DNA from: Caulobacterales bacterium
GTDB lineage: Bacteria; Pseudomonadota; Alphaproteobacteria; Caulobacterales; Parvularculaceae
DNA: 64,000 bases
Reading direction: 5' to 3'
Assembly: GCA_020638525.1 (NCBI GenBank)
Contig: JACKIL010000011.1
Span: forward strand, 1 to 64,000
Shown one piece after another: positions 25,801 through 33,811 of the stretch. The position numbers and the translations under genes were made by a program. The notes beneath the pieces were generated by a model. The model did no database searches. It was not told where the DNA came from and worked only from the letters and a program-made list of their open reading frames with translations. Every line of letters starts with the position of its first letter. Position 1 is the first letter of the stretch.

Positions 25801-26946
25801 ATGGAACTTCCTCTCGACTATCCGACCTTGCGTCTCATCTGGTGGGCCCTGCTTGGCGTGCTCCTCATCGGTTTCTCGCTGACTGACGGGTACGACCTCG
25901 GCGTCGCAACGCTTCTCCCCTTCGTTGCGAAGACCGACGCAGAGCGTCGCCTTGCGATCAACACCATCGCGCCGACATGGGAAGGCCATCAGGTGTGGTT
26001 CATTCTCGGCGGCGGCGCGATCTTCGCGGCATGGCCCTTCGTTTATGCGGTGAGCTTTTCGGGCTTCTATTATGCGATGTTTATCGTGCTCGCCGCACTC
26101 ATCCTGCGCCCGGTGGGTTTCAAGTATCGCTCGAAGCGCGAGAGCAAGACTTGGCGCGGCATGTGGGACTGGGCGCTCTTCATCGGCGGTTTTGTCCCCG
26201 CGCTGATCTTTGGCGTCGCTGTCGGCAATGTGTTGCAGGGCGTTCCGTTCCGCCTCGATGGCGATCTCAGATCTTACTATGAAGGCGGCCTCTTCGGCCT
26301 TCTCAACCCCTTTGCGCTGCTTGCAGGGCTCATCTCCGTCGCGATGCTGGTCACGCATGGCGCGGCCTGGCTCATCGTGAAGGCGGAGAAGGGGCCGGTT
26401 CGCGACCGCGCCGCCGCGATCGGGCAGCGCACCGCTCTTGCAACGATAATTCTCTTTGTCCTTGCGGGCGTCTGGCTTGCGGTTGCGGGACCGGGTTACC
26501 GCTTTGCAGGAGAGGTCGACATCGCCGGGCCGTCAAATCCGTTGCGCAACGCTGTCATTGCGGAGCCGGGCGCATGGCTTGGCAATTACAAAACCTATCC
26601 GTTGACGATGATCGCGCCAGTCGTGGGTGTTCTCGGCTCGCTCCTCGCGTTCTTGGGCATCCGCGCAAAGAGCGAGTTTCCTTCGCTGGCGGGGTCGGCG
26701 CTCGCGATCGCGGGCGTCATCTCGACGGTCGGCCTTTCAATGTTTCCCTTCATCCTGCCGAGTTCGCTCGATCCGAATTCGAGCCTGACGGTGTGGGATT
26801 CATCGTCGAGCCATTTCACGCTCTTCTTCATGCTGATCGTGACAGTCATCTTCCTGCCGATCGTGCTTCTCTATACGGGCTGGGTCTTCAAGGTCCTGTG
26901 GGGACGCCTTTCGACGGAAGAAGCGACAAGCCCGTCTTCCTACTGA
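25801..26946 (+). CDS. cydB: Cytochrome bd ubiquinol oxidase subunit II CydB
   Basis: Partner subunit of CydA, 381 residues from the ATG at 25801, which has AAGGAG seven bases upstream; a GTG three codons earlier overlaps that Shine-Dalgarno and is less likely. Seen: LRLIWWALLGVLLIGFSLTDGYDLGVATLLPF, IAPTWEGHQVWFILGGGAIFAAWP, and the later FPFILPSSLDPNSSLTVWDSSSS, all diagnostic for CydB. About eight or nine membrane helices. Confidence 0.97.
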   Translation: MELPLDYPTLRLIWWALLGVLLIGFSLTDGYDLGVATLLPFVAKTDAERRLAINTIAPTWEGHQVWFILGGGAIFAAWPFVYAVSFSGFYYAMFIVLAALILRPVGFKYRSKRESKTWRGMWDWALFIGGFVPALIFGVAVGNVLQGVPFRLDGDLRSYYEGGLFGLLNPFALLAGLISVAMLVTHGAAWLIVKAEKGPVRDRAAAIGQRTALATIILFVLAGVWLAVAGPGYRFAGEVDIAGPSNPLRNAVIAEPGAWLGNYKTYPLTMIAPVVGVLGSLLAFLGIRAKSEFPSLAGSALAIAGVISTVGLSMFPFILPSSLDPNSSLTVWDSSSSHFTLFFMLIVTVIFLPIVLLYTGWVFKVLWGRLSTEEATSPSSY

Positions 26947-26957
26947 GGAATTGAATT

Positions 26958-27083
26958 ATGTGGTATTTCAGCTGGATTCTCGGCCTTGGCCTCGCCGCCG
27001 CTTTTGGCGTTCTCAACGCAATGTGGTTTGAGCTGCGCCTGTCTGATGATGGCGATACCGGCGATGAGTGGTCAGGCCAGTAG
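26958..27083 (+). CDS. cydX: Cytochrome bd small subunit CydX
   Basis: A 41-residue gene read directly: ATG at 26958 with GAGGAATTG upstream. The start MWYFSWILGLGLAAAFGVLN is the recognisable CydX (YbgT-like) sequence: one membrane helix followed by MWFELRLSDD and an acidic tail. CydX stabilises the haems of CydAB and is needed for full bd-I activity. It is eleven bases downstream of cydB and completes the cydABX operon. Confidence 0.93.
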   Translation: MWYFSWILGLGLAAAFGVLNAMWFELRLSDDGDTGDEWSGQ

Positions 27084-27093
27084 GCGCTGAGCG

Positions 27094-27525
27094 CTATTCG
27101 AACAATGTCGCGGCGAGCTGTGTCCGGTTCGCCGCGATATCCGCGACGGTGAGTTCATCGAGAACATCGAGAAACGCCTGACGGGCCCGCTTCAGCGCGC
27201 GGCTGAGGCGGCAGATTTCGATCAGCGGGCATGTGTTCGTCTCGCGCGAGAAGCACTCGACAAGCTCCATATCGCCTTCCGTGTGGCGCACGACTTCGCC
27301 CACGATGATCTTGTCCGCCGGCATGGCGAGGCGAATGCCGCCGCTGCGGCCGCGCACATTCTCGAGATAGCCAAGCTGGCCGAGCTGATGCGCCGCCTTG
27401 ATGAGATGCGCGTTCGATATGCCATAGGCCTCGGCGATATCCTGAACGCGAGAGAGCTTTTCGCCCCTCAGCGAGCAATACATCAATGTTCGCAAAGCGT
27501 AGTTCGTGTAAGTCGTGAGCCGCAT
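27094..27525 (-). CDS. nsrR: Rrf2-family iron-sulfur regulator, NsrR-type
   Basis: A 143-residue winged-helix protein. N-terminal DNA-binding part MRLTTYTNYALRTLMYCSL...VQDIAEAYGISNAHLIKAAHQLGQLGYLENVRGRSGGIRLA. Three cysteines, C91, C99 and C105 (ECFSRETNTC then EIC), match the iron-sulfur ligands and spacing of NsrR closely, and not the spacing of IscR. NsrR is a nitric-oxide-sensitive repressor. It ends ten bases from the convergent cydX; bd oxidase resists nitric oxide, so control of the cyd operons by this protein is a sensible hypothesis. Another Rrf2 role (for example redox sensing) is not excluded. Confidence 0.82.
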   Translation of the reverse strand: MRLTTYTNYALRTLMYCSLRGEKLSRVQDIAEAYGISNAHLIKAAHQLGQLGYLENVRGRSGGIRLAMPADKIIVGEVVRHTEGDMELVECFSRETNTCPLIEICRLSRALKRARQAFLDVLDELTVADIAANRTQLAATLFE

Positions 27526-27593
27526 CTTCTACCGTCTGCGTCAATATGCACGCCCTCACATCGCCGCGAGGGGAGGGCATTGGCCTTTTAATA

Positions 27594-27612
27594 CTTATAT
27601 TGAAGATATAAG
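27594..27612. promoter_or_regulatory. Perfect inverted repeat CTTATAT-N5-ATATAAG (candidate NsrR/Rrf2 operator)
   Basis: Two perfect 7-base arms 69 bases upstream of the nsrR start and 96 before the divergent ferritin-like gene. Rrf2 proteins bind AT-rich dyads of about this size, so autoregulation is plausible. It is not a close match to the E. coli NsrR sequence. Confidence 0.4.
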
Positions 27613-27707
27613 AAAAATCCGCCGCCGGCGTCAATCGTTGTGATTGAAATCGCTGCATTGGCGCGCCTTTTCAGAAGCGGCGGCCTTCAAACCCTGAGGA
27701 GCTGACC

Positions 27708-28283
27708 ATGCGAGGACCCGACGTCATGGCGAAAAAGAGCCGCCATGTTTTCCGCGCCCGTTCCCTTCCTGCTTTCATCACCATCACAGGAGTTGCGTTA
27801 ATGACCATGCACAGCGCGAGCCTAGCTGAGGCCGCTTTGCCGGAGAATGTTCGTTCGGCGATCGAGACAGCGCTCGACGATGAGTATCACGCCGAAGCCT
27901 TCTACAAGGCGGTGATCGACAAGTTTGGCCCGGTGAGACCATTTGTGAACATCGTTGAAGCCGAACGGCGCCATGCGCGGCGGCTGGAAAATCTCCTCTC
28001 AATCTATGGCCTTCCCATTCCGCAGAATTCGTATGAAACAGGTGCAAAGTCCGTCGGCGAGGCGCCCGAGACGCTGCGCGAGGCTTGCGAAGCTGGCGTC
28101 AAAGCCGAAATCGACAACGTTGCGCTTTATGAAAATCGCCTTCTTCCGGAAGTCGAAGGCTATGCTGACGTCACCGCTGCGATGACCGATCTGTATCTTG
28201 CTTCGCGCGACCGGCACCTGCCTGCCTTTCGTCGTTGCGCCGAAGGTCGCGGCCGCGGTTTCGGCAATAGGCAAAACCGATAG
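27708..28283 (+). CDS. Exported ferritin-like (DUF2202-type) protein
   Basis: 191 residues with a GAGGAG upstream of the ATG. A basic start then a hydrophobic stretch (LPAFITITGVALMTMHSASLAEA) look like a signal peptide, so the mature protein is probably periplasmic. The body is a helical ferritin-like bundle with potential di-iron ligands in DDEYHAEAFYKAVIDKFG, EAERRHARRLENLL, a second EIDNVALYENRLL half, and the late DRHLPAF. Family knowledge suggests iron or oxidant handling; activity is not established. It is divergent from nsrR and upstream of a peroxiredoxin, which fits an oxidative/nitrosative-stress neighbourhood. Confidence 0.72.
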   Translation: MRGPDVMAKKSRHVFRARSLPAFITITGVALMTMHSASLAEAALPENVRSAIETALDDEYHAEAFYKAVIDKFGPVRPFVNIVEAERRHARRLENLLSIYGLPIPQNSYETGAKSVGEAPETLREACEAGVKAEIDNVALYENRLLPEVEGYADVTAAMTDLYLASRDRHLPAFRRCAEGRGRGFGNRQNR

Positions 28284-28440
28284 CGCTGATCAGTATTATC
28301 TAAGTTCCTCGATATTGCATTCGGAGCGGCGAGCGATAAATCTTACATAAGCGATGCAACTTTAAGCGCTTTTGATCACCATCAAGCAATGCGCATCTGG
28401 TTCCCGCTTACTGTGCAACCACTGGCAAAAGGAGACAGCA

Positions 28441-29091
28441 ATGTCTGAACCGCAGCAAGAAACGCTCGCCTTTCCGCAACTGAACAAGCCCGCGCCGGAC
28501 TTCAAGTCGAAGACGACGCACGGCGAGAAATCGCTCGCCGACTATAAAGGGCGCTGGCTCGTCCTGTTCTCTCACCCGGCGGACTTCACGCCCGTCTGCA
28601 CGACGGAGTTCATGGCCTTCGCCAAGGCGCATGACGAGTTCCAGAAACTCAATTGTGATCTCCTGGGCCTTTCCATCGACAGCAATTATGCGCACATCGC
28701 CTGGGTGCGGAACATCAAAGAGAAGTTCGGGGTCGATATTCAGTTCCCGATCATCGAAGACCTCTCGATGAAGGTCGCCAACGCTTACGGCATGATCCAG
28801 CCCGGCGCTTCCGACACTTCGGCCGTGCGCGCGACGTTCATCATCGACCCGAAGGGCGTTCTCCGTGCGATGGTCTACTATCCGATGTCGAACGGGCGCT
28901 CGATTGCGGAATTCGTCCGCTTGCTGAAGGCGCTGCAGACCTCTGACGAGAACGGCGTCGCGACGCCTGAAAACTGGCAGCCCGGTGAAAAGGTTATTGT
29001 GCCGCCGCCCGCCACTGCGCAAGCCGCGCAGGAGCGCGAGAAGGAAGGTTACGAATATACTGACTGGTACTTCTCCAAGAAGTCCCTCTAG
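28441..29091 (+). CDS. Peroxiredoxin, 1-Cys Prx6-type
   Basis: Thiol peroxidase of 216 residues; reduces hydrogen peroxide and organic hydroperoxides. The ATG at 28441 follows AAAGGAG, and the upstream in-frame extension is not used. Seen: the peroxidatic cysteine C53 in SHPADFTPVCTTEF, the catalytic arginine region SDTSAVRATFIIDPKG, and the long Prx6 C-terminal domain (PENWQPGEKVIVPPP ... EGYEYTDWYFSKKSL). No resolving cysteine in the AhpC position, so it is probably recycled by an external thiol. The gene is followed about 100 bases later by a flavoprotein. Confidence 0.92.
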   Translation: MSEPQQETLAFPQLNKPAPDFKSKTTHGEKSLADYKGRWLVLFSHPADFTPVCTTEFMAFAKAHDEFQKLNCDLLGLSIDSNYAHIAWVRNIKEKFGVDIQFPIIEDLSMKVANAYGMIQPGASDTSAVRATFIIDPKGVLRAMVYYPMSNGRSIAEFVRLLKALQTSDENGVATPENWQPGEKVIVPPPATAQAAQEREKEGYEYTDWYFSKKSL

Positions 29092-29192
29092 CGGGGAAGC
29101 AAGCGCGCTCGGTTGAGCGCTGATGCGCGCGCCGGATTTTCGAATTCTCTCTCCGCGGAAATCCGGCGCCGCCAAAGTTCAGGAGCAGAGAA

Positions 29193-30323
29193 ATGTCGCA
29201 CATCGTCGTTATCGGCGCCGGATTTGGCGGGCTCACCGCCATCCGCGAGCTGCGCAAGCGCGATGCGAAAGTCGAGATAACGCTTGTCGCGCCGCAGGCG
29301 GAGTTTCTCTACCTACCGAGCCTCATCTGGATTCCCTCCGGACTTCGCGAGCCGGGCGATTTGAAAATCAACCTTGAGGCGTTCCTGAAACGTCATCGCG
29401 TCAACTTTCATCGCGGCCGCGTTACAGGCCTGCGTGAAGGTGGGCGCGTCGTCGTGACGGATGCAGGCGAAGTTCGCAATGACGGCCTTATCATCGCCAG
29501 CGGCGGGCGCTTCATGAAGAAGCTTCCCGGCATTGAACATTCAATTGCGATTTGCGAAGGCGTCGACGCGGCGATGCGTATCCGAGACCGGCTTCGCGAT
29601 ATGTCCGGCGGGACGATCGCGCTCGGGTTCGCCGGTAACCCGCTTGAGCCGAGCGCGATGCGCGGCGGGCCGATTTTCGAACTTCTCTTCTGCCTCAGAA
29701 CGCAGTTGAAGCGCGAGAAGCGCCTCAAGAATTTCAAATTCGTTTTCTTTTCTCCGGCGCCGAGGCCCGGCGAAAGATTGGGACCGAAAGCCGTCGACAG
29801 CCTTCTGCGCCGAATGCATCACTTCGGCGTCGAAACGCATCTTGGCGCGAAGATCCTGCACTTCGCACCCGGTAAAATTCTCACTGAGCGTGCTGAGATC
29901 GCCGCCGATCTCATTCTCTTCATGCCCGGCATGACGGGGCCCGATTGGGCGGAGGCGAGCGGCCTCACGCTCACGCCGAGCGGGCACTTTAAGGCCGATG
30001 AGATGGCGCGCGTCGAGGGCGCCGAGCGCGTTTACGCTGTCGGGGACGGCGCGGCGTTTCCCGGGCCGCAATGGCAGGCGAAGCAGGCGCACGCCGCTGA
30101 TTTGCAAGCTGTCGCTGCGGCCGAAAACCTTTTGCATGAGTTGAAGGGCGTCGAACCGACACGAGCCTTCAAGCACGAGATCATCTGCATTGTCGACACG
30201 CTCGACAAGGGAATGCTCGTTTTCCGCGATGAAAAGCGCGCGCTCGCCTTGCCGCCGAGCTTTCTAGGGCACTGGGCGAAGCGCATTTTCGAAAAGCGTT
30301 ATCTCGCAAAATTGGCGTCTTGA
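29193..30323 (+). CDS. FAD-dependent pyridine nucleotide-disulfide-type oxidoreductase, SQR-like
   Basis: 376 residues. Seen: the Rossmann FAD motif IVVIGAGFGGLTAIREL at the N-terminus, a GLIIASGG strand, and a second FAD segment VYAVGDGAAFPGPQWQAKQAH. Overall order and length resemble sulfide:quinone oxidoreductases and related type-II NADH-like enzymes. Cysteines lie at C121, C167 and C332; SQR needs three cysteines but I cannot confirm that these are equivalent. A hydrophobic/basic C-terminal tail (FLGHWAKRIFEKRYLAKLAS) could bind the membrane surface. Best read as a quinone-reducing flavoenzyme of uncertain substrate, perhaps sulfide. Confidence 0.72.
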   Translation: MSHIVVIGAGFGGLTAIRELRKRDAKVEITLVAPQAEFLYLPSLIWIPSGLREPGDLKINLEAFLKRHRVNFHRGRVTGLREGGRVVVTDAGEVRNDGLIIASGGRFMKKLPGIEHSIAICEGVDAAMRIRDRLRDMSGGTIALGFAGNPLEPSAMRGGPIFELLFCLRTQLKREKRLKNFKFVFFSPAPRPGERLGPKAVDSLLRRMHHFGVETHLGAKILHFAPGKILTERAEIAADLILFMPGMTGPDWAEASGLTLTPSGHFKADEMARVEGAERVYAVGDGAAFPGPQWQAKQAHAADLQAVAAAENLLHELKGVEPTRAFKHEIICIVDTLDKGMLVFRDEKRALALPPSFLGHWAKRIFEKRYLAKLAS

Positions 30324-30358
30324 TGCGATAATCCGTCGACAGGCGAGAACTGGGGGAG

Positions 30359-30964
30359 ATGTCAGTGAGATTTTCATTGCTGAAGAACGCTGCGCTCGCG
30401 TTCGCTATCGTCGCGCTGCCGGCATGTGGGGCCGAGAAACCGGTTGAGCCCAGTGACGCTGACATCACCGCTGCGCGAGAGGCCGCGGCAGCGCTTGGCG
30501 GAACGCTGAAGGCCCGTCTTCTCGCGGCGATCGCTGAAGGGGGTCCCATTTCTGCGATAACGGTGTGCTCGGAAGAAGCGCCGGAAATTTCCCTCGCTGT
30601 TTCGACAGACAAGGCGGTGAGCGTCGGGCGCACGGCGCTGCGCGTTCGCAATCCCGACAATGCACCCGATGAGTGGGAGCGCCGTCAGCTCGAAAAATTC
30701 GCTGCCGCGATTGAGGATGGCGTCGATCCGGCGAGCATTGAATACGCCGAAGTCGTCACCTCAGGCGAGACGAAGACTTTCCGCTGGATGAAGCCGATCA
30801 TGATGGATGGGCCCTGCCAGCTTTGCCATGGCGAGGAGATCGCTGATGATGTTCGCGCAGCGATCCTCGCGTTCTATCCGGAGGACGCCGCGACGGGCTT
30901 CAAGTTCGGCGAAATGCGCGGCGCCTTCACGGTTGAAAAGCCGATTTCGGACACTCGTTCCTAG
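30359..30964 (+). CDS. DUF3365 (Tll0287-like) c-type haem protein
   Basis: 201 residues. An N-terminal signal (LLKNAALAFAIVALPAC) followed by a cysteine suggests a lipoprotein, although P at -2 is atypical. The DUF3365 body holds one haem attachment motif, CQLCH, in MMDGPCQLCHGEEI, and SVGRTALRVRNPDNAPDEWER, which is conserved in the family. Expected location: periplasm or membrane surface; proposed roles for relatives are redox or gas sensing. It begins 35 bases after the flavoprotein gene, so the two may form a redox pair. Confidence 0.8.
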   Translation: MSVRFSLLKNAALAFAIVALPACGAEKPVEPSDADITAAREAAAALGGTLKARLLAAIAEGGPISAITVCSEEAPEISLAVSTDKAVSVGRTALRVRNPDNAPDEWERRQLEKFAAAIEDGVDPASIEYAEVVTSGETKTFRWMKPIMMDGPCQLCHGEEIADDVRAAILAFYPEDAATGFKFGEMRGAFTVEKPISDTRS

Positions 30965-30982
30965 ACGCCGCCAATCGCGAGT

Positions 30983-31405
30983 CTATTCGGGCACCTGTTC
31001 GTCAGAGCCGCCAAAGGCGCCCGGAAAATCCTTGAACTTCGGCAGGCCATCTTTCATCGGCAGCACGGTCTCTGCGTAGTTGATGTGCAGCCCGGGCTTG
31101 AAGTCGAGCGCCGGCAGCGTCGCCGAGAACACGTCGACGACGCCAAGCGTCGGATGGTTCGTCATCAGATGGCCGCCGCATTTCCGGCAATATTTGCGTT
31201 CGCTGAGCGGGGTTTTCTGGAAGGTCGCAATGTCATCGGCGCCTTTCGTGACGCGCACATTGGCCGGCTGCCACAAGGTGAAGGCGTTCACCGGGCCGCC
31301 CGACCACGACCGGCACGACGTACAATGACAATATCCCATGCCCTCCGGTTCGCCGGAGACTTCGACCCGAACAGCGCCGCAAAAGCACTCGCCTTTATAC
31401 GTCAT
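30983..31405 (-). CDS. GFA (glutathione-dependent formaldehyde-activating) family protein
   Basis: 140 residues with the zinc-binding cysteine sets of the GFA/CENP-V fold: CFCGAVRVEV near the N-terminus, YCHCTSCRSWSG, and KYCRKCGGHLM. Members mostly have unproven activity; S-hydroxymethylglutathione formation has been shown for few, so the substrate is open. It is convergent with the DUF3365 gene and the last of a minus-strand run from the potassium channel. Confidence 0.88.
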   Translation of the reverse strand: MTYKGECFCGAVRVEVSGEPEGMGYCHCTSCRSWSGGPVNAFTLWQPANVRVTKGADDIATFQKTPLSERKYCRKCGGHLMTNHPTLGVVDVFSATLPALDFKPGLHINYAETVLPMKDGLPKFKDFPGAFGGSDEQVPE

Positions 31406-31453
31406 GTTCCATTTCTCCTGTTGGAAAAGTCTGCGCAGCCGCCTTTCGGCGGC

Positions 31454-32227
31454 TCAGTTCTTCATCTGCGTAATGCCATCCTTACGCGTCTTGTCGGCGA
31501 TGCGGGTGAGTTTTTCCCGCGCGCCGGCGCCCTTGTAGCGCGCCGTGATTATTACATGCTCATTCTCGTCGACAACGGCGCCGATGGATTCATAGACGAA
31601 GCCCTCGCCGAAAAGCGGGCGCGGCGCGCGGTAGAATTTCGGATTATTGTTGAGCTTTTTCAGTTCGCCAAGAAGCGCCTGCCGCGTGACGAATTCGAGC
31701 GGGAGATATTTCGAAACGCCGGTCTTTTCCGCGATCGAAAAATCGCCAAGACTCGCCTGCAACTTCCCGTCCTCGACATAGTAGTTGAGCGTCAGGTCGA
31801 TCTTGCCGCCTTCCAGCGCGAAGCGCGACGGATCGGCTTTGCCGTTCCAGCCGCAATTCCAGACGGAAAGTTCGATGTAGAGGGCGAGCCGTAAGGCGCC
31901 CGCTGGAAAGCCGATATAGGGCTCGCCTGCATGCCAACGCTCGCCGCAGCGATTCTGGTTCGTCGCGACCCAGTTCTTGAGGTCCTGTTCGGTCTCTTCA
32001 ATGAACGGCGTGACGTCTGTCACGAGCGCGATGCGAAGGTCGCCCCTCTCAGCCGCCTTCATATCTGCGTAAAGAGCAATGTCGGCGACGACCGGGCGTC
32101 CGCCGAGATTGACATTGGTCGGGCCCTCGTAGAACGCCTCGAATCCGGCCGGCCCTTGCGCGGCGGCGCCGGCGAGTCCGGTGAGCCACAGCAAAGCGGC
32201 GGCGAAATATCTCAAGAAAATCCGCAT
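31454..32227 (-). CDS. Exported protein of unknown function
   Basis: 257 residues from the ATG at 32227, preceded by AGGGGG; an upstream start seven codons earlier lies before this site. A clean signal peptide (MRIFLRYFAAALLWLTGLAGAAAQG) indicates a periplasmic protein. The mature part is a mixed alpha/beta domain with two cysteines (NQNRCGERW and VWNCGWN) that could form a disulfide. I do not recognise a family. It lies between a GFA gene and a DUF1801 gene on the same strand, with gaps of 48 and 87 bases. Confidence 0.75.
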   Translation of the reverse strand: MRIFLRYFAAALLWLTGLAGAAAQGPAGFEAFYEGPTNVNLGGRPVVADIALYADMKAAERGDLRIALVTDVTPFIEETEQDLKNWVATNQNRCGERWHAGEPYIGFPAGALRLALYIELSVWNCGWNGKADPSRFALEGGKIDLTLNYYVEDGKLQASLGDFSIAEKTGVSKYLPLEFVTRQALLGELKKLNNNPKFYRAPRPLFGEGFVYESIGAVVDENEHVIITARYKGAGAREKLTRIADKTRKDGITQMKN

Positions 32228-32314
32228 GATCCCCCTAGATCGCTTCATGCGCCCATCAACCCGAGGGGGATAGTCGCATTAACGCGGCGCCCTGAAAAGG
32301 GTGGGGAGCGGCGC

Positions 32315-32770
32315 CTATTTCGGGGCCGGCCGGCGCGGGCGCTGCTTCGCCGAGACGGATTTGATCAGCAGGCGTCGCTTCGCCTTGGGATTGAAGGGCG
32401 GGTCGGTGAGGGCGATCGCGCGTGCGATGAGCGCCTCGACGCCCGGGACGGCGAAGGTCGCCTTGTCGACATCCGGTATATGACGTCCGCGGCTTCCCGA
32501 CCCCTTCAGAAGCCCGTCCGGATCGGCGAGCGTTGCGCCCTTCAGAAAGTATAGCATGACAGACCGCGGCCAGACGGCGACTGAAATCACGGCCTCAGAA
32601 ATCTTTTCGGTCGGGCCGAAGCCGATCGCCAGCGCGTTATAGTTGTCATAGACAAGCTCGACAGCGCCCGGCGTTCTCGCGCGCACTTCCTTCAGAACGC
32701 GCCACGCACGCGCCGCAATCGCCGGTTCGTACTTGTCGAGAAAACCATCGAGCTCTTCTTTGGGCGACAC
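32315..32770 (-). CDS. DUF1801-domain protein
   Basis: 151 residues, cytoplasmic. Seen: LDGFLDKYEPAIAARAWRVLKEVRARTPGAVELVYDNYNALAIGFGP, the YdhG/DUF1801 pattern, and VAVWPRSVMLYFLKGATLADPDGLLKGSG. A basic lysine/arginine-rich tail follows. No known activity. It starts 12 bases after the potassium channel gene ends, so they are probably co-transcribed. Confidence 0.75.
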   Translation of the reverse strand: MSPKEELDGFLDKYEPAIAARAWRVLKEVRARTPGAVELVYDNYNALAIGFGPTEKISEAVISVAVWPRSVMLYFLKGATLADPDGLLKGSGSRGRHIPDVDKATFAVPGVEALIARAIALTDPPFNPKAKRRLLIKSVSAKQRPRRPAPK

Positions 32771-32782
32771 CGGCGCCTCCGC

Positions 32783-33571
32783 TCAATCGAAGCCGTAGGT
32801 CTTGATGTGAATGACGCGTCCGCAGTGCTTGCAGTGAACGGCGTCGCGGTCGTGCACCATGAGGCCGCAATCAGGGCATTCATATTCGACCTTGTGATCC
32901 GGCTCGACAATCGCGCGCAGCAGCTGAAGGAAGAGAGTCAGGCCGAGCACCATGATCAGGATAGAGAGGATCCGTCCTGTCTGCCCCACCATCAGCACGT
33001 CGCCATAGCCGGTCGTGGTCAAGGTTGTGATCGTGAAGTAGAGCGCGTCGATATAGGTGTGAACGCTCGGATTGGTCCCGACCTGCGTCGCATAGACAAG
33101 CGCCGCCATGATGAAGACGAACACGACGAGGTTCGTCACTTTGTCGATAATGCGCTCATGCCGTTGAAAGAAGGGCGTGATAATCTTCATCCGCCGCATG
33201 AAGGTGAAGGCCCTCAACGCTCTCACAGCGCGTAAGATGCGCAAGAAAGCAAAGTTCGAAACGAGCAGTGGGGCCAGCATGGTGATGACGACGGCGAGGT
33301 CCGCCCAGTTGCGCCAGTTGAGCATGAAGCGCCCCGGGCGCGGCGCGATATAGAGGCGCGCGACAAGATCCAGCGCGATGACGCCGCCGATGATCAGGTC
33401 GATCGCGTCATGCGAGCGGCCGCGCGTCTCGAACGGCGCCCACAGGAAATAGCTGATCGTGAGGAGATCGAAGGCGAGCATCGCCCAACGGAAATAGAAG
33501 GGCGTTGTTCCTTCGCCTTCATAAAGCCAGGCGACGAAGCCTTTCAGGCCTTTGCGGGCGGGCGTTTGCAA
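32783..33571 (-). CDS. Voltage-sensor-type potassium channel with C-terminal zinc ribbon
   Basis: 262 residues. S1-S4 span about 25-130; S4 has arginines at every third residue, R111, R114, R117 and R120 (FLRILRAVRALRAF), the mark of a voltage sensor. S5 and S6 flank the pore, with the selectivity filter TTTGYGD at 185-191. After S6 a short linker leads to a zinc ribbon: C232-x2-C235 (YECPDCG) and C247-x2-C250 (HCKHCG). No regulator domain of the RCK/TrkA type is present; the zinc ribbon sits in its place. Function: potassium-selective, probably voltage-gated channel of the inner membrane. The channel part is secure; the role of the zinc ribbon is unknown. Confidence 0.88.
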   Translation of the reverse strand: MQTPARKGLKGFVAWLYEGEGTTPFYFRWAMLAFDLLTISYFLWAPFETRGRSHDAIDLIIGGVIALDLVARLYIAPRPGRFMLNWRNWADLAVVITMLAPLLVSNFAFLRILRAVRALRAFTFMRRMKIITPFFQRHERIIDKVTNLVVFVFIMAALVYATQVGTNPSVHTYIDALYFTITTLTTTGYGDVLMVGQTGRILSILIMVLGLTLFLQLLRAIVEPDHKVEYECPDCGLMVHDRDAVHCKHCGRVIHIKTYGFD

Positions 33572-33811
33572 GGCGAAGACCTTCTCACTGATATTGCCGA
33601 GCGCACCTTGCCGGGATTTGAGGCGCCGCGCAAAGCGCTCCAGCGTGGCGGGAGGCGCTTTTCCGGCCGGTCAGGGGCGATGCCGAAATGACGCTTCCTG
33701 CACGGAAAACACTCCTGAATTCAAAGATTTCCTCAGTTCGATATTGCAATTGCCGGGCGCTGGGGGGAACCTTGCGCAAAGGGGAGGCTGCGCGGGCCGG
33801 AGCCAAAAAAG

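Noticed and set aside
27594..27612. FNR box
   Set aside because: CTTATAT/ATATAAG does not hold the TTGA/TCAA core; a Rrf2-type site is the better reading.
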